A stretch of DNA of 64,000 nucleotides from Amyelois transitella (taxonomy: Eukaryota; Arthropoda; Insecta; Lepidoptera; Pyralidae). Of the stretch, positions 26,201 to 34,651 are shown piece after piece. Both the position numbers and the translations under genes were made by a program. The DNA is taken from NCBI RefSeq assembly GCF_032362555.1, contig NC_083516.1, positions 2,939,001-3,003,000 on the forward strand, in the 5' to 3' direction. The first letter of the stretch is position 1, and every line of letters starts with the position of its first letter. The notes beneath the pieces are model-generated. The model had not been told where the DNA came from and made no database searches. It saw only the letters and a list, made by a program, of their open reading frames with translations.

Positions 26201-29200
26201 GCAGAGGTTTGTTCCTCAACACAGTTTAATATTTAATATATTTATATATACATAAATACTTTTATGCCATGTGGTTTCTGGCACCAATAAAAAAAGAACA
26301 CGGCCACTCCGTCTTATTCCCATGGATGTAAGGGATAGGTTTATAAACTTGGGATTCCACTTTTAGGGGACAGGTTAGCAACCTATCACTATTTGAGTCT
26401 CAATTCTATCATAAAGCAAACATCTGAACGTGGCTTATCAGTCTCTTCAAGGCTGTTGGTTCTGTCAACCCAGCATGGGATATAGACGTGACTAAATATA
26501 TGTATGTATTCGAACGCGGAACCGAAACCGATTTTTTTTTCCCAACACGAATAGATCGTCAAAAGTTCGTTCTCCATGCGTCGCACTCCTCAATGCTGAA
26601 AGTCGTGAACACCGCTCTTCTGCCCTTTTTCGCGTACGATCTTTCTCCATCTATGTCTGTCTCTGGCGGCGTGGAGGGCGTCAGTTATCCTCATTTACAC
26701 TATTTATACCTAATTGAAGTAATAAACGCGCACGTTAAGTTTTAAATCAGTCACATCGACACTATTCACAAAGAGCAAAAGATTTGTATTTTCGTACGTT
26801 TGTAACGAATAAACTCAAAAACTACGGAAACAATTTTGGATACAAAAAATAGATCTTATTAATTTTTTTTTTTGGAAATTCTTACCTCCCGTAAGAAGCT
26901 TCCAAAAGCTAGTTATTATAATTTTAACAAAAATAATAATTATCCTTTTACAGCCTGAAGAAGAAAGCGAAGGCTCAAACGAGGCTGACGAGGATGCGGA
27001 GTCCGCATCGTGGGTGGTGTACTTCTGGCAAGGCCGCTGGGCCAGCAACATGGGCTGGCTGACGTTCACGTTCGGGCTGGAGAGGAAGTTCAAGCAGCTG
27101 TGCAAGCGGCTCGACGTGGTGCGCACCCATCAGCAGCAGGAGAGCCTCAAGTTCATGGCGCACTTCCACAGGAGGTTCGTCATCAGGGACGGCAAGAGGA
27201 ACAAGTTGCCGGTCAGTGGCTTGACTTTATCTTGTGATATCCTACTACTATTATAAAGGCGAAAGTTTGTATGGATGTTTGTTACTCTTTCACGCAAAAA
27301 CTACTGAACCGATTACCATGAAATTTGGTATGTAGGTAGCTGAAGACCCAGAATAACAACACATAGGCTACTTTTTATCCCAGAGTTCCCGCGGGATTGA
27401 TAGGGTTTCCATGCGGACGAAGTCGCGGGCGGCCTCTAGTCTTGTCATAGTTGTTCAGGCAGCTGTACCGCCGCCAGCGCCGGCTGTACCGAGCTTCGCA
27501 GCTTTCGGGTTTTTTCTAACAGCGCACCATACTTCTTGACTCTACATAACTTAACTGTCTATTTAGTTCCCACCCCCTTCTTCCTCCTGGCTTTAGTCCC
27601 GCTTGTATCCTCTCTGGAGAGGAGCCCGGGGTAAGCCTATGACCATAGATCCTGGATTGGGCGAGTCAGTTTTTTATACGAAGCAACTGCCGTCTGATCT
27701 TCGCAACCTTTGCAAGGGAACCTTCCTGTATTGGATCGATCATGATTGAAACATCCAGTTGCCGTGCCTAGCAGTTGTGCAGGTTTCCCCACGATGTTTT
27801 CTCTCACCGTAAGAGCATGGGTTAGTATTGAAACTAATGTACCTAACTTCGAAATAGTCATTGGTACAGGTGGGATTCGAACCTGTGCCTTTCTGCGTAT
27901 CACGCATTTTAACCGAGCAGCTTACCGATTCGACCACCGACGCCCCTTTTACCATACCATGGTTTAAAATAAAATCCCATATTTATTTGTCTTTCCCTTG
28001 ATTAACTTTTACAATCTGCATGTAAGAAAAGCAACTGGCGCACACTATGTTTTTGCTTCGCTACCAGACTAGCATAGAATCAAATATTATATATTACTAG
28101 CTGTCCCGGCAAACGTTGTTTTGCCATATAAATATGTTTTAAGTAATTTCTATTTAAAAATTTAACATTTAGGGGTATGAAAAATAGATGTTAACCGATT
28201 CTCAGACCTACTGAATATGCATGCAAAATTTGGTTAAAATCGGTAAAGCCGTTTCGGAGGAGTACGGAGACAAACATTGTGACACGAGAATTTTATATAT
28301 AAGATGATAACTTTTATAATGAATATTTTTGGACAGGAGGGCGGCAAGCAGCCGGTGGAGCTGTTTGAGCTACGCAGCAACGGCTCCGCTTTGTGTACGC
28401 GGCTTATACAAGTGAAGGCGGACGCTACGCAGCTCAACAGTGCTTTCTGGTGAGACACAATTCTAAATATATAAATGATATTGACTGATTGACTAATGCC
28501 AGATCATTCAGCTAGTTATATTTAATTAGGGTAGATTTGTTTGGCACGTAAGGTTTCTTATATGGACTAGGTTCTTAAAAGCAAAGTTTTGAAGAGTAAA
28601 TTGTGTTACAATCAGATTTTTTAAATTTGTACTTTCTCAATTCTATCTTAAAGCCAAATAGCTGAACGTGGCCTATCAGTCTTTAAAAGACTGTTGGCTC
28701 TGTCTACCCCGCAAGGGATATAGACGTGATTATATGTATGTATGTATGTTGTACTAGCTGTCGCCCGCGTCCTAGAATAGAATAGAATATGTATTTATTG
28801 TTTATTTTCCCTCTCTCATCCAGTTACATCCTGAACGTGCCGCTAGAGGGCGCCAACGAGGCGTCGTCCGCGATCGTGTACGTGTGGATCGGCAGCAAGA
28901 GCGCGCCCGACTGCGCGCGGCTCGTCGAGCAGATCGCCGAGGACAAGTTCAACAACCCCTGGCTCAGTCTGCAGGTGGCTGTACATACATACGGTCACGT
29001 CCATATCCCTTGCGGGGTAGACAGAGCCAACAGTCTTGAAGAGACTGAATGGCCACGTTCAGCTGTTTGGCTTAGTGATAGAATTGAGATTCAAATATTG
29101 ACAGGTTGCTGGCCCATCGCCTAAAATAAGAATCCCAAGTTTGTAAGACTATCCCTTAGTCGCCTTTTACGACATCCATGGGAAAGAGATGAAGTGGTTC

Positions 29201-31979
29201 TATTCTTTTCTGGTATTGGTGCCGGGAACCTATACATATAGCTATACTACATACATACCTACATAAACTAGAGATACTCATATACATAAGTAAAGAACAG
29301 TGTGGCTGTGTCAGGTCAAGAGTACCCGAAACCGCCTAACTTGCATGAAGAGAGTTATGAATGTGGATGAAGTGAAGGAAGTATGAAGAGATCGTGGCAA
29401 GTGGAAAGAGGCGTGATTTTATGTATGTATACATAAATAACGCCCCTTTCCCAGAGGCCACATCTTTCTACTTGCCACTATCCCTGCATACTTCTTTCGC
29501 TTCATCCACATTCTTAACTTTTCATACAAGCTCGTCGGTTTCGGGTACTCTTGACCAGACCTTTATATATAACTATACTCTCTAAATGTGATAGCCACAT
29601 ACAAACAAGAAAAAAATGGTCTGAAAAATTTCAATAAGAGAATGATTTTTCAATTGCTGTCTGTCTTTTTAAATTACTTCGACGTTTTTCTTCATTATGT
29701 AAAATGAAATGAGGCTACTAGAATCTATATACCTACTATCGGGGTCCCTATGATTACTCACATTCTGTAGATGCTTCTAAAGGGGTCTCTAGAAACTTCA
29801 AATAAATCGCTGAGAAGTTCAATAAACCCAGCGTACTTTACAGGTCTTTTGTCTCTTTCACTAGTTATAGGTTATGACTAATATCTATAATATGGTTGTC
29901 TCCTTTTCTCTCTGGAGAGGAGCCCAAAGTCCACAGATGGACACTGTATTGGAGTGAGTAATCAGTTTTTTACGCGAAACGACTCCCGTCTGACCGGTTC
30001 AATAGGTCCAGTACTGTCGTGATAACTCAATCAAAATTAAATACATACACTTCCTTCACGACCCGACATTTCTCCTCCCTGACATTACACCTATAAATAA
30101 CTAGAGGCCGCCCGCGACTTCGTCCGCATGGAAACCCTATCAATCCCGTGGGAACTCCGGGATAAAAAGTAGCTTATATATTATTCTGGGTCTTCAGCTA
30201 CCTACATATCAAATTTCATCATATTCGGTTCAGTAGTTTTTGCGTGAAAGAGTAACAAACATCCATACTGACATACTCACAAACTTTCGCATCTATAATA
30301 TTAGCAGGATTTATTTGAATTTACGTCAATTACATAGCTGTCATTTGCGTTTTGTTATTCCAAGTCTGATTATTTTTTGTTATACCACGTTTTATAGTGA
30401 CTGACGTTTCATGTCAAGTCACACGGGAACGCTGTCGAACGGGATAAAGTATCCTATGTCCGTCTCCTGGCTCTAAGCTACCTCCCTACCATTTTTCAGC
30501 CAAATCTGTTCTGCCGTTCTTGAGTTATAAGTGGTGTAACTAACACGACTTTCTTTTATATATATAGATTATCTTTCCAGGTACTGACGGAAGGCAGCGA
30601 GCCGGACAACTTCTTCTGGGTGGCGCTGGGCGGGCGCAAGCCTTACGACTCGGACGCGGACTTCCTCAACTATACGCGGCTGTTCCGTTGCTCCAACGAG
30701 AAAGGATACTTCACTGTTTCAGAGAAGTGTACCGACTTCTGCCAGGTAATCTAGATAGGCTTAAAATTAATTTACACTATTAATAAAGAGGAAAGATTTT
30801 TACTTTTGTATGGTTGTTATGAAGAAACTCAAAAACTATTGGATTTATTTTCACGAAATTTGGCACATATATAGAATAGACCTTCGAGAGTGATAGGCGA
30901 AGCCGCGCGCAAAAGCTAGTATAAATATAATAAGCGACAAATAACACATATCGAGCTTACCCTTTACTAGTCCAAGAGTATCATGACCTGTCCGGGGATC
31001 AAACCCAGGATATTACGGTTGAGAGTCGAGAAACCGACAGACAGACCCGAACTTCCTCAACTATACGTGGCTGTTCCGCTACTTCAACAAAAAAGGCTAT
31101 TTACCTTTAGGCTACCGTATCAGAGAAGCGCACATTTTTATAAAATATAGATCGCAAGTAAATGAAAACAATAAATCCAAGATAGTGTTAAAACTGTATC
31201 ATAGAGTTAGTATCAAGTAATACAATAGCCTCGAACTTGTTTCAAAGCTTATTCAATTTGTACATTTTTACCGTAAAAATTTATTTATTTAGGTTTTAGG
31301 TTTGTTGGTGATGTCGACATATTACCTATTTGTTTGTAGGATGACCTGGCGGACGACGACATAATGATTCTGGACAACGGCGAGCAGGTGTTCCTGTGGC
31401 TCGGCGCCAAGTGCTCCGAGGTGGAGATCAAACTCGCGTACAAATCCGCACAGGTATGACTTGTATTATGAAATAGATTTAGCATTGGGTTTTACTCTTG
31501 TGAGATTCCATACAAATATATAAATGTGATAGTGTGTTAGCCTGTCCGTCTTTAGTCAAAACCACTGAACTTCCGGAAGTTTTATTTGTAGTGTCACTTG
31601 TTTTTTACATGATTGTATATTTAGTTATGTAAGATTGTTTATTTTCCGTATAAAATAAACATAGGTATGTTACATATTCTGTTTTTTTCCAAAATATAAT
31701 GTTAACTATTTATCCCCTCTATCTCTCTCATCTTTGTGTGTTCCCAGTTGGTCCCTCCACTTTGCTTCATGGCTCGAGGTCACCTTTCCTACTTTTTCCG
31801 GTATACAGCGTCTTAAGTATTTAACTCTTTAATCGCGATGACAGGTATACATCCAGCACATGAAGTCGGTGCAGCCGAACAGGCCGCGCAAGTTGTTCCT
31901 GACGCTCAAGAACAAGGAATCTCGCAGGTTCACCAAGTGCTTCCACGGCTGGGGCGAGCACAAGCGACCCCCGGAGTAG
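11275..31979 (+). CDS. fliI: Flightless-I (leucine-rich repeats plus gelsolin-like domains)
   Basis: FliI is an actin-remodelling, gelsolin-family protein that also acts as a nuclear-receptor coactivator scaffold. Twenty-three exons join in phase into 1238 codons (fly and human proteins are about 1250-1270): 11275-11337, 11460-11570, 11832-12070, 12412-12573, 13436-13650, 14884-15106, 17299-17540, 17707-17863, 18076-18208, 19013-19126, 20199-20381, 21274-21407, 22195-22369, 23510-23676, 24453-24579, 25240-25361, 25993-26206, 26954-27211, 28337-28449, 28824-28974, 30581-30745, 31340-31453, 31845-31979. Residues about 10-400 are leucine-rich repeats ([20 protein letters not shown]). A charged linker follows. 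Residues about 490-1235 hold gelsolin-like repeats ([45 protein letters not shown]). Gelsolin hallmark sequences such as [14 protein letters not shown] are intact. The start [20 protein letters not shown] fits the family. Introns carry many transposable elements, but no coding exon appears damaged. Confidence 0.97.
12975..13013. repeat. Perfect 16 bp inverted repeat in a flightless-I intron
   Basis: TTTTTTTTATAAAGGC (12975-12990), a 7 bp loop and its exact reverse complement (12998-13013) lie in intron 4. No function can be assigned. Confidence 0.7.
13083..13342. repeat. SINE-like repeat, family S1 (full length)
   Basis: One of the best-preserved S1 copies, inside flightless-I intron 4. It runs from '(TACA)n' through 'CTTGAAAAGACTGAATGGCC' and 'CCTTTTACGACATCCATGGG' to 'GGGAACCACACGGCAC'. 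Confidence 0.8.
13668..13752. repeat. S2 repeat fragment
   Basis: 'ggTCAAGAGTACCCGAGAAC ... ATGAAGAGAGTTATTAATGT' is the reverse complement of the S2 3' part. It begins 18 bp after the exon 5 donor. Confidence 0.5.
14010..14757. repeat. Fragments of retroelement-tail repeats in flightless-I intron 5
   Basis: 'tgcAAAATTTCATGAAAACC', 'TTCGCATTTATAACAATAAT' (to about 14135), 'ATTATAAATGCGAAA' (14593 and 14679) and 'gtcgcgggtataagctag' (to about 14757) are pieces typical of insect non-LTR or SINE 3' ends. Boundaries are approximate and the stretch between them is plain AT-rich sequence. Confidence 0.4.
15213..15470 (+). repeat. tRNA-derived SINE (plus orientation)
   Basis: The head at about 15215-15286 has A-box-like 'TGGCGCAAGGGTAATGCGC' and B-box 'GGGTTCGAATCCC', as in tRNA-derived SINEs. 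The body reads 'GTTGAGTAAGTATCTCGTAA' and 'ATCTGTGTAATCTGTCCTGT', ending in a TATTTATTTA tail. A second copy in reverse lies at 18462-18680, and body fragments at 24345-24440 and 55565-55670. The acceptor stem is mismatched, so this is not a functional tRNA gene. Confidence 0.8.
15471..17298. other. Rest of flightless-I intron 6
   Basis: About 1.8 kb without a recognised gene. It holds an S2-like fragment at about 16960-17050 ('AAATCACGCCTTTATCTTAG', 'CATCTTTCTACTTGCCATGA') and a short repeat piece near 16130-16200 ('TCTGCCTGGTGGTAAGCAAG', also seen near 25400). A minus-strand frame at 16348-16584 is unrecognised. Confidence 0.5.
18224..18387. repeat. Helitron-like short repeat in flightless-I intron 9
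   Basis: Ends in 'GTGCGAAGCCGGGACGGGCC' followed by GCTAGT; the same tail closes the repeat at about 61810-62247. A GC-rich end before CTAG|T is compatible with a Helitron 3' terminus, but the class is inferred from these two copies only. Confidence 0.45.
18462..18680 (-). repeat. tRNA-derived SINE (minus orientation)
   Basis: The reverse complement starts with 'GGCCTCTGTGGCGCAGCGGT', has B-box 'GGGTTTGAATCCCGG' and continues into the same body as the copy at 15213-15470. Its tail is the TATTTATT-type stretch at 18462-18470. Confidence 0.8.
18830..18975 (+). repeat. SINE fragment with (GAA)n tail
   Basis: 'CTCCTCTCCAGAGTGGTGAG', 'CACTAACGCCAGGAGGAGG' and a final GAAGAAGAAG run resemble the 3' half of the tRNA-derived SINE at 27568-27947 (reverse strand there). 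The tRNA-like head is missing. It lies just upstream of flightless-I exon 10. Confidence 0.55.
19175..19240 (-). repeat. S1 repeat fragment
   Basis: 'CAAGACTTTTGGCTCTGTTT' followed by 'accccgcaagggaaatagac' is the (TATG)-proximal end of S1, reverse orientation. Confidence 0.5.
19911..20178 (-). repeat. SINE-like repeat, family S1 (full length, reverse)
   Basis: Starts 'tgccgtgctgTTCCCGGCAC', passes 'CATGGATGTCGTAAAAGGCG' and ends in ATGTATGTATG, 20 bp before the acceptor of flightless-I exon 11. The T-run between them may serve as the polypyrimidine tract. Confidence 0.8.
20399..21046. repeat. Tandem repeat, 8 units of about 81 bp, in flightless-I intron 11
   Basis: The marker TCACTTGTG recurs at 20399, 20480, 20562, 20642, 20723, 20804, 20885 and 20966, giving a period of 80-82 bp. 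Each unit also carries 'TTCTAGCGAACACAGCGCC' and 'AAGGGCGGATCAAACATAAA' with few substitutions. The first unit starts 18 bp after the exon 11 splice donor. Units alternate between two forms (CCACGAG versus CCTAGAG), which suggests stepwise duplication. The low divergence argues for recent expansion and likely length polymorphism. Confidence 0.92.
21047..21240 (-). repeat. SINE fragment related to the 27568-27947 element
   Basis: 'CTCCTAGCGTTAGTTCCTCC', 'GTCTCTCTGGAGACGAGACC' and 'CATGAAGCGACTCGCATCTG' match the body of the reverse-strand tRNA-derived SINE at 27568-27947. It directly abuts the 81 bp tandem array. Confidence 0.55.
21809..21953 (-). repeat. S1 repeat fragment ((TATG)n half, reverse)
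   Basis: 'CTCAATTTTATCATTAAGCC', 'AATCTTTTCAAGACTGTCTG' and a TATGTATGTATGTA tail match S1. The GC-rich half is absent or too diverged to read. Confidence 0.6.
23050..23308 (-). repeat. SINE-like repeat, family S1 (full length, reverse)
   Basis: Runs from 'gTTCCCGGCACCAATAGAAA' through 'AAATGGATGTCGTAAAAGGC' to TATGTATGTATG, in the intron before flightless-I exon 14. Confidence 0.75.
23735..24121. repeat. Compound S1 repeat in flightless-I intron 14
   Basis: A short reverse S1 end (about 23715-23760) meets a plus-orientation S1 head across a TATATATATA run. Part of the head ('TCTATATCTCTTACAGT') is repeated, and a second copy of the middle then runs to 'GGGAACCACACGGCAC'. This looks like a nested or rearranged insertion with head duplication. 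Confidence 0.65.
24345..24440 (+). repeat. tRNA-derived SINE, 3' half only
   Basis: 'AAGTATCTCGTAACACAAGT', 'CTCAATCTGTGTAATTTGTT' and the TATTTATTTA tail match the SINE body at 15213-15470. It ends 12 bp before flightless-I exon 15, so SINE sequence lies next to the splice acceptor. Confidence 0.65.
24629..24804 (+). mobile_element. C-terminal end of a non-LTR retrotransposon ORF2
   Basis: One open frame reads [20 protein letters not shown] followed by [20 protein letters not shown] and [11 protein letters not shown] before a stop. The pattern G-K-x-E-G-x-R-x-R-G-R-x-x-x-R-W-x-D, then W-R-x-I-V, is the usual C-terminus of insect RTE-type endonuclease/reverse-transcriptase proteins. Only this tail is present, in a flightless-I intron. 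Confidence 0.75.
24849..24912. repeat. Retroelement-tail repeat fragment
   Basis: 'AGCTGTCCCGGCAAACGTTG' followed by 'ttttaagtaatcc' also occurs at 28096-28306. This is the short end of the same family. Confidence 0.5.
25569..25823. mobile_element. MITE with about 37 bp terminal inverted repeats, TA target duplication
   Basis: The left end TCGCACCCCCGGTGCGACAC, continuing TGTCACTTATGCAAAAA, is matched by its reverse complement at the right end with one mismatch (CCCCC versus CCTCC). TA dinucleotides flank both ends, as in Tc1/mariner-type insertions. The first 17 bp of each end are self-complementary (TCGCACC / GGTGCGA). No coding capacity. Located in the intron before flightless-I exon 17. 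Confidence 0.8.
26265..26505 (-). repeat. SINE-like repeat, family S1 (reverse, diverged)
   Basis: 'gccatgtggtttctggcacc', 'TTCCCATGGATGTAAGGGAT', 'CTATCACTATTTGAGTCTCA' and a TATGTATG tail mark it. It lies in the intron after flightless-I exon 17. Confidence 0.7.
27242..27440 (+). repeat. Retroelement-tail repeat, family R
   Basis: Reads 'TACTATTATAAAGGCGAAAG', 'CACGCAAAAACTACTGAACC', 'GGTAGCTGAAGACCCAGAAT', 'GGGTTTCCATGCGGACGAAG' and 'TCGCGGGCGGCCTCTAGT'. Other copies, in the opposite orientation, lie at 30100-30310, 36053-36250 and 42416-42658. The family looks like the 3' region of a non-LTR element or its SINE. Class uncertain. Confidence 0.65.
27568..27947 (-). repeat. tRNA-derived SINE, full length (minus orientation)
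   Basis: On the minus strand the head (27947 down to about 27862) has A-box-like 'TGGTCGAATCGGTAAGC' and B-box 'AGGTTCGAATCCCACC'. A body of about 270 bp follows ('GTGAGAGAAAACATCGTGGG') and ends in a GGAGGAAGAAG tail. This is the second tRNA-derived SINE family of the window, different from the one at 15213. Head mismatches argue against a working tRNA gene. Confidence 0.75.
28096..28306. repeat. Retroelement-tail repeat
   Basis: 'AGCTGTCCCGGCAAACGTTG', 'CAGACCTACTGAATATGCAT', 'GGTTAAAATCGGTAAAGCCG' and 'GACACGAGAATTTTATATAT' form a typical short insect repeat that carries a host-adapted copy of a non-LTR 3' end. It ends 30 bp before flightless-I exon 19. Confidence 0.55.
28636..28749 (-). 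repeat. S1 repeat fragment ((TATG)n half, reverse)
   Basis: 'CTCAATTCTATCTTAAAGCC', 'TAGCTGAACGTGGCCTATCA' and a TATGTATGTATG tail match S1. Confidence 0.65.
28982..29230. repeat. SINE-like repeat, family S1 (full length)
   Basis: Begins 8 bp after the donor of flightless-I exon 20 with 'TACATACATACGGTCACGTC' and ends 'GGTGCCGGGAACC'. A TE this close to a 5' splice site is unusual, although GTGGCT itself is preserved. Confidence 0.75.
29307..29577. repeat. Head-to-head inverted pair of S2 repeats
   Basis: 'GGTCAAGAGTACCCGAAACC ... GTGGATGAAGTGAAGGAAGT ... GTGGCAAGTGGAAAGAGGCG' is followed, after TATGTATGTATACATA, by its approximate reverse complement ('CCACATCTTTCTACTTGCCA ... CGCTTCATCCACATTC ... 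GGTACTCTTGACC'). The transcript of this flightless-I intron could fold into a long imperfect hairpin of about 120 bp. Confidence 0.7.
29900..30000. repeat. SINE fragment (27568-type)
   Basis: 'CTCTCTGGAGAGGAGCCCAA' and 'ACGCGAAACGACTCCCGTCT' match the body of the tRNA-derived SINE at 27568-27947. Confidence 0.5.
30100..30310 (-). repeat. Retroelement-tail repeat, family R (reverse)
   Basis: 'CTAGAGGCCGCCCGCGACTT', 'CATGGAAACCCTATCAATCC' and 'TTTGCGTGAAAGAGTAACAA' are in reverse order relative to 27242-27440. Confidence 0.65.
30420..30570. repeat. Retroelement-tail fragment next to flightless-I exon 21
   Basis: 'GGGATAAAGTATCCTATGTC', 'CAAATCTGTTCTGCCGTTCT' and 'GACTTTCTTTTATATATATA' have the wording of short insect non-LTR tails. 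It ends about 10 bp before the exon acceptor. Confidence 0.4.
31044..31135 (+). pseudogene. Decayed duplicate of part of flightless-I exon 21
   Basis: 'ACTTCCTCAACTATACGTGG' and 'CTGTTCCGCTACTTCAACAA' inside intron 21 match exon 21 (30657-30730: 'ACTTCCTCAACTATACGCGG', 'CTGTTCCGTTGCTCCAACGA'), continuing to 'CAGAGAAGCGCACA' versus 'CAGAGAAGTGTACC'. The copy has an insertion of a few bases and substitutions, and lacks splice sites. It looks like an old local duplication of a gelsolin-domain segment. It is not part of the predicted protein. Confidence 0.75.
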
Positions 31980-32460
31980 ATCTGCGACTGAACTGTCATA
32001 CTTTATACGCGGTGTCTTAAGCTGCGTACACAACGGGCCGACAGAAAGTACAATGCTCATTGGCTCTTGAATGTAAGCAGTGATGTTGGTCAAACCAACA
32101 ATGCGAAGCCAATTCGTTAGCGTTTGTTCGTCCTATGTGTACTCAGCTTTATGTAGACGAAGATAACTGGTATGTTTTGTAAGCAGAGTGCAATTTACCA
32201 ATTGATGTGATTGGCTGATGTCGCTCTGTTTATGTTGCGTACATCATCATACACACACAAATCATTTAAGTCAATGGTATTTTCGCACCTTACACAAGTT
32301 GAGTAAGTAAAAAACATTTAAATTTTTTGTTTCCCCTAAATATTTTTGAATGCTTGCATCTGGATCCTAGAAGTATAACTGACTAATGCAAAATATTAAA
32401 TCTTATGATGTATCATGAATAAACATTGTGTATTATAGTTGTAAATTTTGTATTAAACTT
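31980..32460 (+). other. Flightless-I 3' UTR
   Basis: After the TAG stop the likely 3' UTR runs to a canonical AATAAA at 32418-32423. No coding frame continues. No microRNA or structural element was recognised. Confidence 0.5.
32418..32423 (+). terminator. Poly(A) signal of flightless-I
   Basis: AATAAA about 440 bp after the stop codon, followed by T-rich sequence. Confidence 0.5.
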
Positions 32461-33632
32461 TAATTAGTGATACATTTTTCAGTTGCATATGGAAATTCAG
32501 AGCACAAACAATTTAATTCTACTTTTAACGGACAAGCACAATGTATAATTACAGAAAATTATTTGTATATTGAATAACAAAATACTAAAACAGATTAAAA
32601 TATTTAAAAGACATTTTGATAATCATTTCTACATTGCACCTTTGAAAATAACATAGAATATGCAAACTCGTCCAATAGGGCATAAAACATTGGTGTATTA
32701 ATTTTTGTAGCATGGACCTTATGCACATGAGGTTTACAATCACAATTCATTATTTCAAACTACAATTATACAACAACAAACAAATGTTTCAATCAGTTAA
32801 TTCATAGAAATAGTATGTGCAATATGTAAACTTTTTATTTATTAAAATACAATTTATTCTTATTATATGATCATAATTTAATCAAATAAAAATATAGTTT
32901 AGTATAAGGACATTAAAAATTAAAGACTGAAATTATGCCATTTTTTCAAGTCATTTATTTAAAACTTTCACTACAAGCCGTTTTTCAATTTTCATGCAAA
33001 GGAGAACATTTTAACTAGATCTTATTAGATTTAACACTTATATTTATTGCTTCTTGTCCCACTTAAAGGCCCCATATTTTCAGCTAACAATGGTATAGAA
33101 CAGATTCATGGGTCAATGATAGGCCAGCACACGCAGCATGGCAGCCACGAAAATGCTAGATACACTAGTGTTTAAACACTAGTGCTGTCCCATTTCAGGT
33201 CATAACAAGAAGTGAAACAGCTATAGTTTTTTGTGCGATAAAAACGGCTACGCGCGTGCCTTGCTATAAGGGCTAAACATGTATTTTTTTCAATGCATTT
33301 ACCTACCAGTTTGTATGCTGTTTATATAAAGCAATTGCATTTTTTTGTTTTACAACTGTGTAAATATTGAAATAGAAATTTATATGGCCGTAATATATTA
33401 ATAATAATAAAGAATAAATTGATTTGATAGCCATTGAGCTCAAAATAAGTTTAAATGTTTTATAAACTTTATTTAATAAAATGTAATTAATAATAAAAAT
33501 GAGTTTCATTTATTACCCGCTTACCTGTAAATAAAAAAAAATATAATTTAGTATTTTAAAATAATAATCTAAAAATATTACATCTTATGTAATAAAACAC
33601 ATTTACCTATAATTGTCTTAACTGCTGCTCAT
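32461..33632. other. Convergent intergenic region flightless-I / EMRE
   Basis: AT-rich, no recognised gene. On the minus strand it should include the EMRE 3' UTR; TTTATT at about 33509-33514 is a reverse AATAAA candidate. A short perfect repeat (ACACTAGTG / CACTAGTG) lies near 33160-33185. Confidence 0.5.
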
Positions 33633-33899
33633 TTAGTCATCGTCGTCGTCATCATCAGATGGCACAAACAATTCATTTTCTTCTAGGAAATTTGCTATAT
33701 TTTTACTGATTGCAGCGCCGATGAGCAGCCCGGGGACCACAGCAGCGATGATGCTCAAAAGACCAAATGGTTTCTTTTCTGGTTCTGGAAGTATTGCCCC
33801 AGTAGGAGTGGTGGTGGCCGACCTAATTTGGATGTTGTGCTCTGGACGAGACAAGTTCTTGGTCTGGATAACAAGTCGAGAGAGCCGAGGAATAATCAT
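33633..33899 (-). CDS. EMRE: EMRE (essential MCU regulator, SMDT1 homolog)
   Basis: EMRE is a small single-pass inner-membrane protein. It keeps the mitochondrial calcium uniporter pore (MCU) active and links it to the MICU gatekeepers. The single open frame gives 88 residues. A basic, Ser/Arg-containing presequence covers about residues 1-28. TPTGAILPEPEKKPFGLLSI leads into a helix at about 44-66 (AAVVPGLLIGAAIS), followed by the family-diagnostic SKNIANFLEENELFVPS and a terminal run of seven aspartates. Length and every conserved block match animal EMRE. No intron splits the coding frame. It is transcribed away from GGA, about 750 bp apart. TOM22, also mitochondrial, lies 23 kb away; nothing suggests co-regulation. 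Confidence 0.95.
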   Translation of the reverse strand: MIIPRLSRLVIQTKNLSRPEHNIQIRSATTTPTGAILPEPEKKPFGLLSIIAAVVPGLLIGAAISKNIANFLEENELFVPSDDDDDDD

Positions 33900-34651
33900 T
33901 TTGAGTCTGGGTCCAAATTAGTTACTGAGAAAGAGGCACTGTTTTAAAATTGTTATCTTAATACAAATTATTTTAGAGATTAGTTGAAAATCGCTCGAAT
34001 ATTTTTAGTCGACTCAATTTCACTTGACATTCATGACAATGACAACTTAAAGGGGAAGTCTGCTTTCAATGTCAAGTCACTGACCTTCATGGAAATACCT
34101 ACTCTGGACTATGAATGACTGGATAACATGTGAAGATGAGACGTGCGATGATCTTAAATTAAATCTAGCAAGACGGTGGATGAATGTACTAGCTACATCG
34201 TACAAAACGTTAGTCAATCAAATGTAATTTTAGTGTCCAGAATATAGACGGTTTGGGCGCTATAAATGGAGCCAATTATTAAGAAGCGATAAGCTGGCTC
34301 TTTAGTCATGAAAGACTGTTTGTTGGCTGTGTAATATTTAAATCAAAGAGATTTGCCATTTGGCACGATGTCTAACGATTTACAGGGACTACATATTTTA
34401 TAAATAACGAGTTTAATTTTTAATTTTTCTTTTCTCTTTTTATTACAATTATAGTCAAAGAGAATACAAATTGATTGTCAGTGTATAGAATACTTAGTCC
34501 AGCGTTGTAATTGTACTTCATGTCAGGAACTGAATACATGTAATGAAAATAGTGAAATGTCAAAAAATGGTCAAGCGAATACAGGATTTTGATTTCGTGA
34601 AAATTACTTAAAATTTTCATGGTATCTGAATAAAAAGGTATCACTGTAATA
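33900..34651. promoter_or_regulatory. Shared upstream region of EMRE (-) and GGA (+)
   Basis: The two genes are head to head with 752 bp between start codons, so both promoters must lie here unless distant 5' exons exist. No TATA box or initiator could be assigned with confidence. Inferred from gene arrangement only. Confidence 0.5.

Noticed and set aside
27862-27947. Second tRNA gene on the minus strand (AGGTTCGAATCCC)
   Set aside because: It is followed by a SINE body and tail present elsewhere, and the cloverleaf is imperfect.
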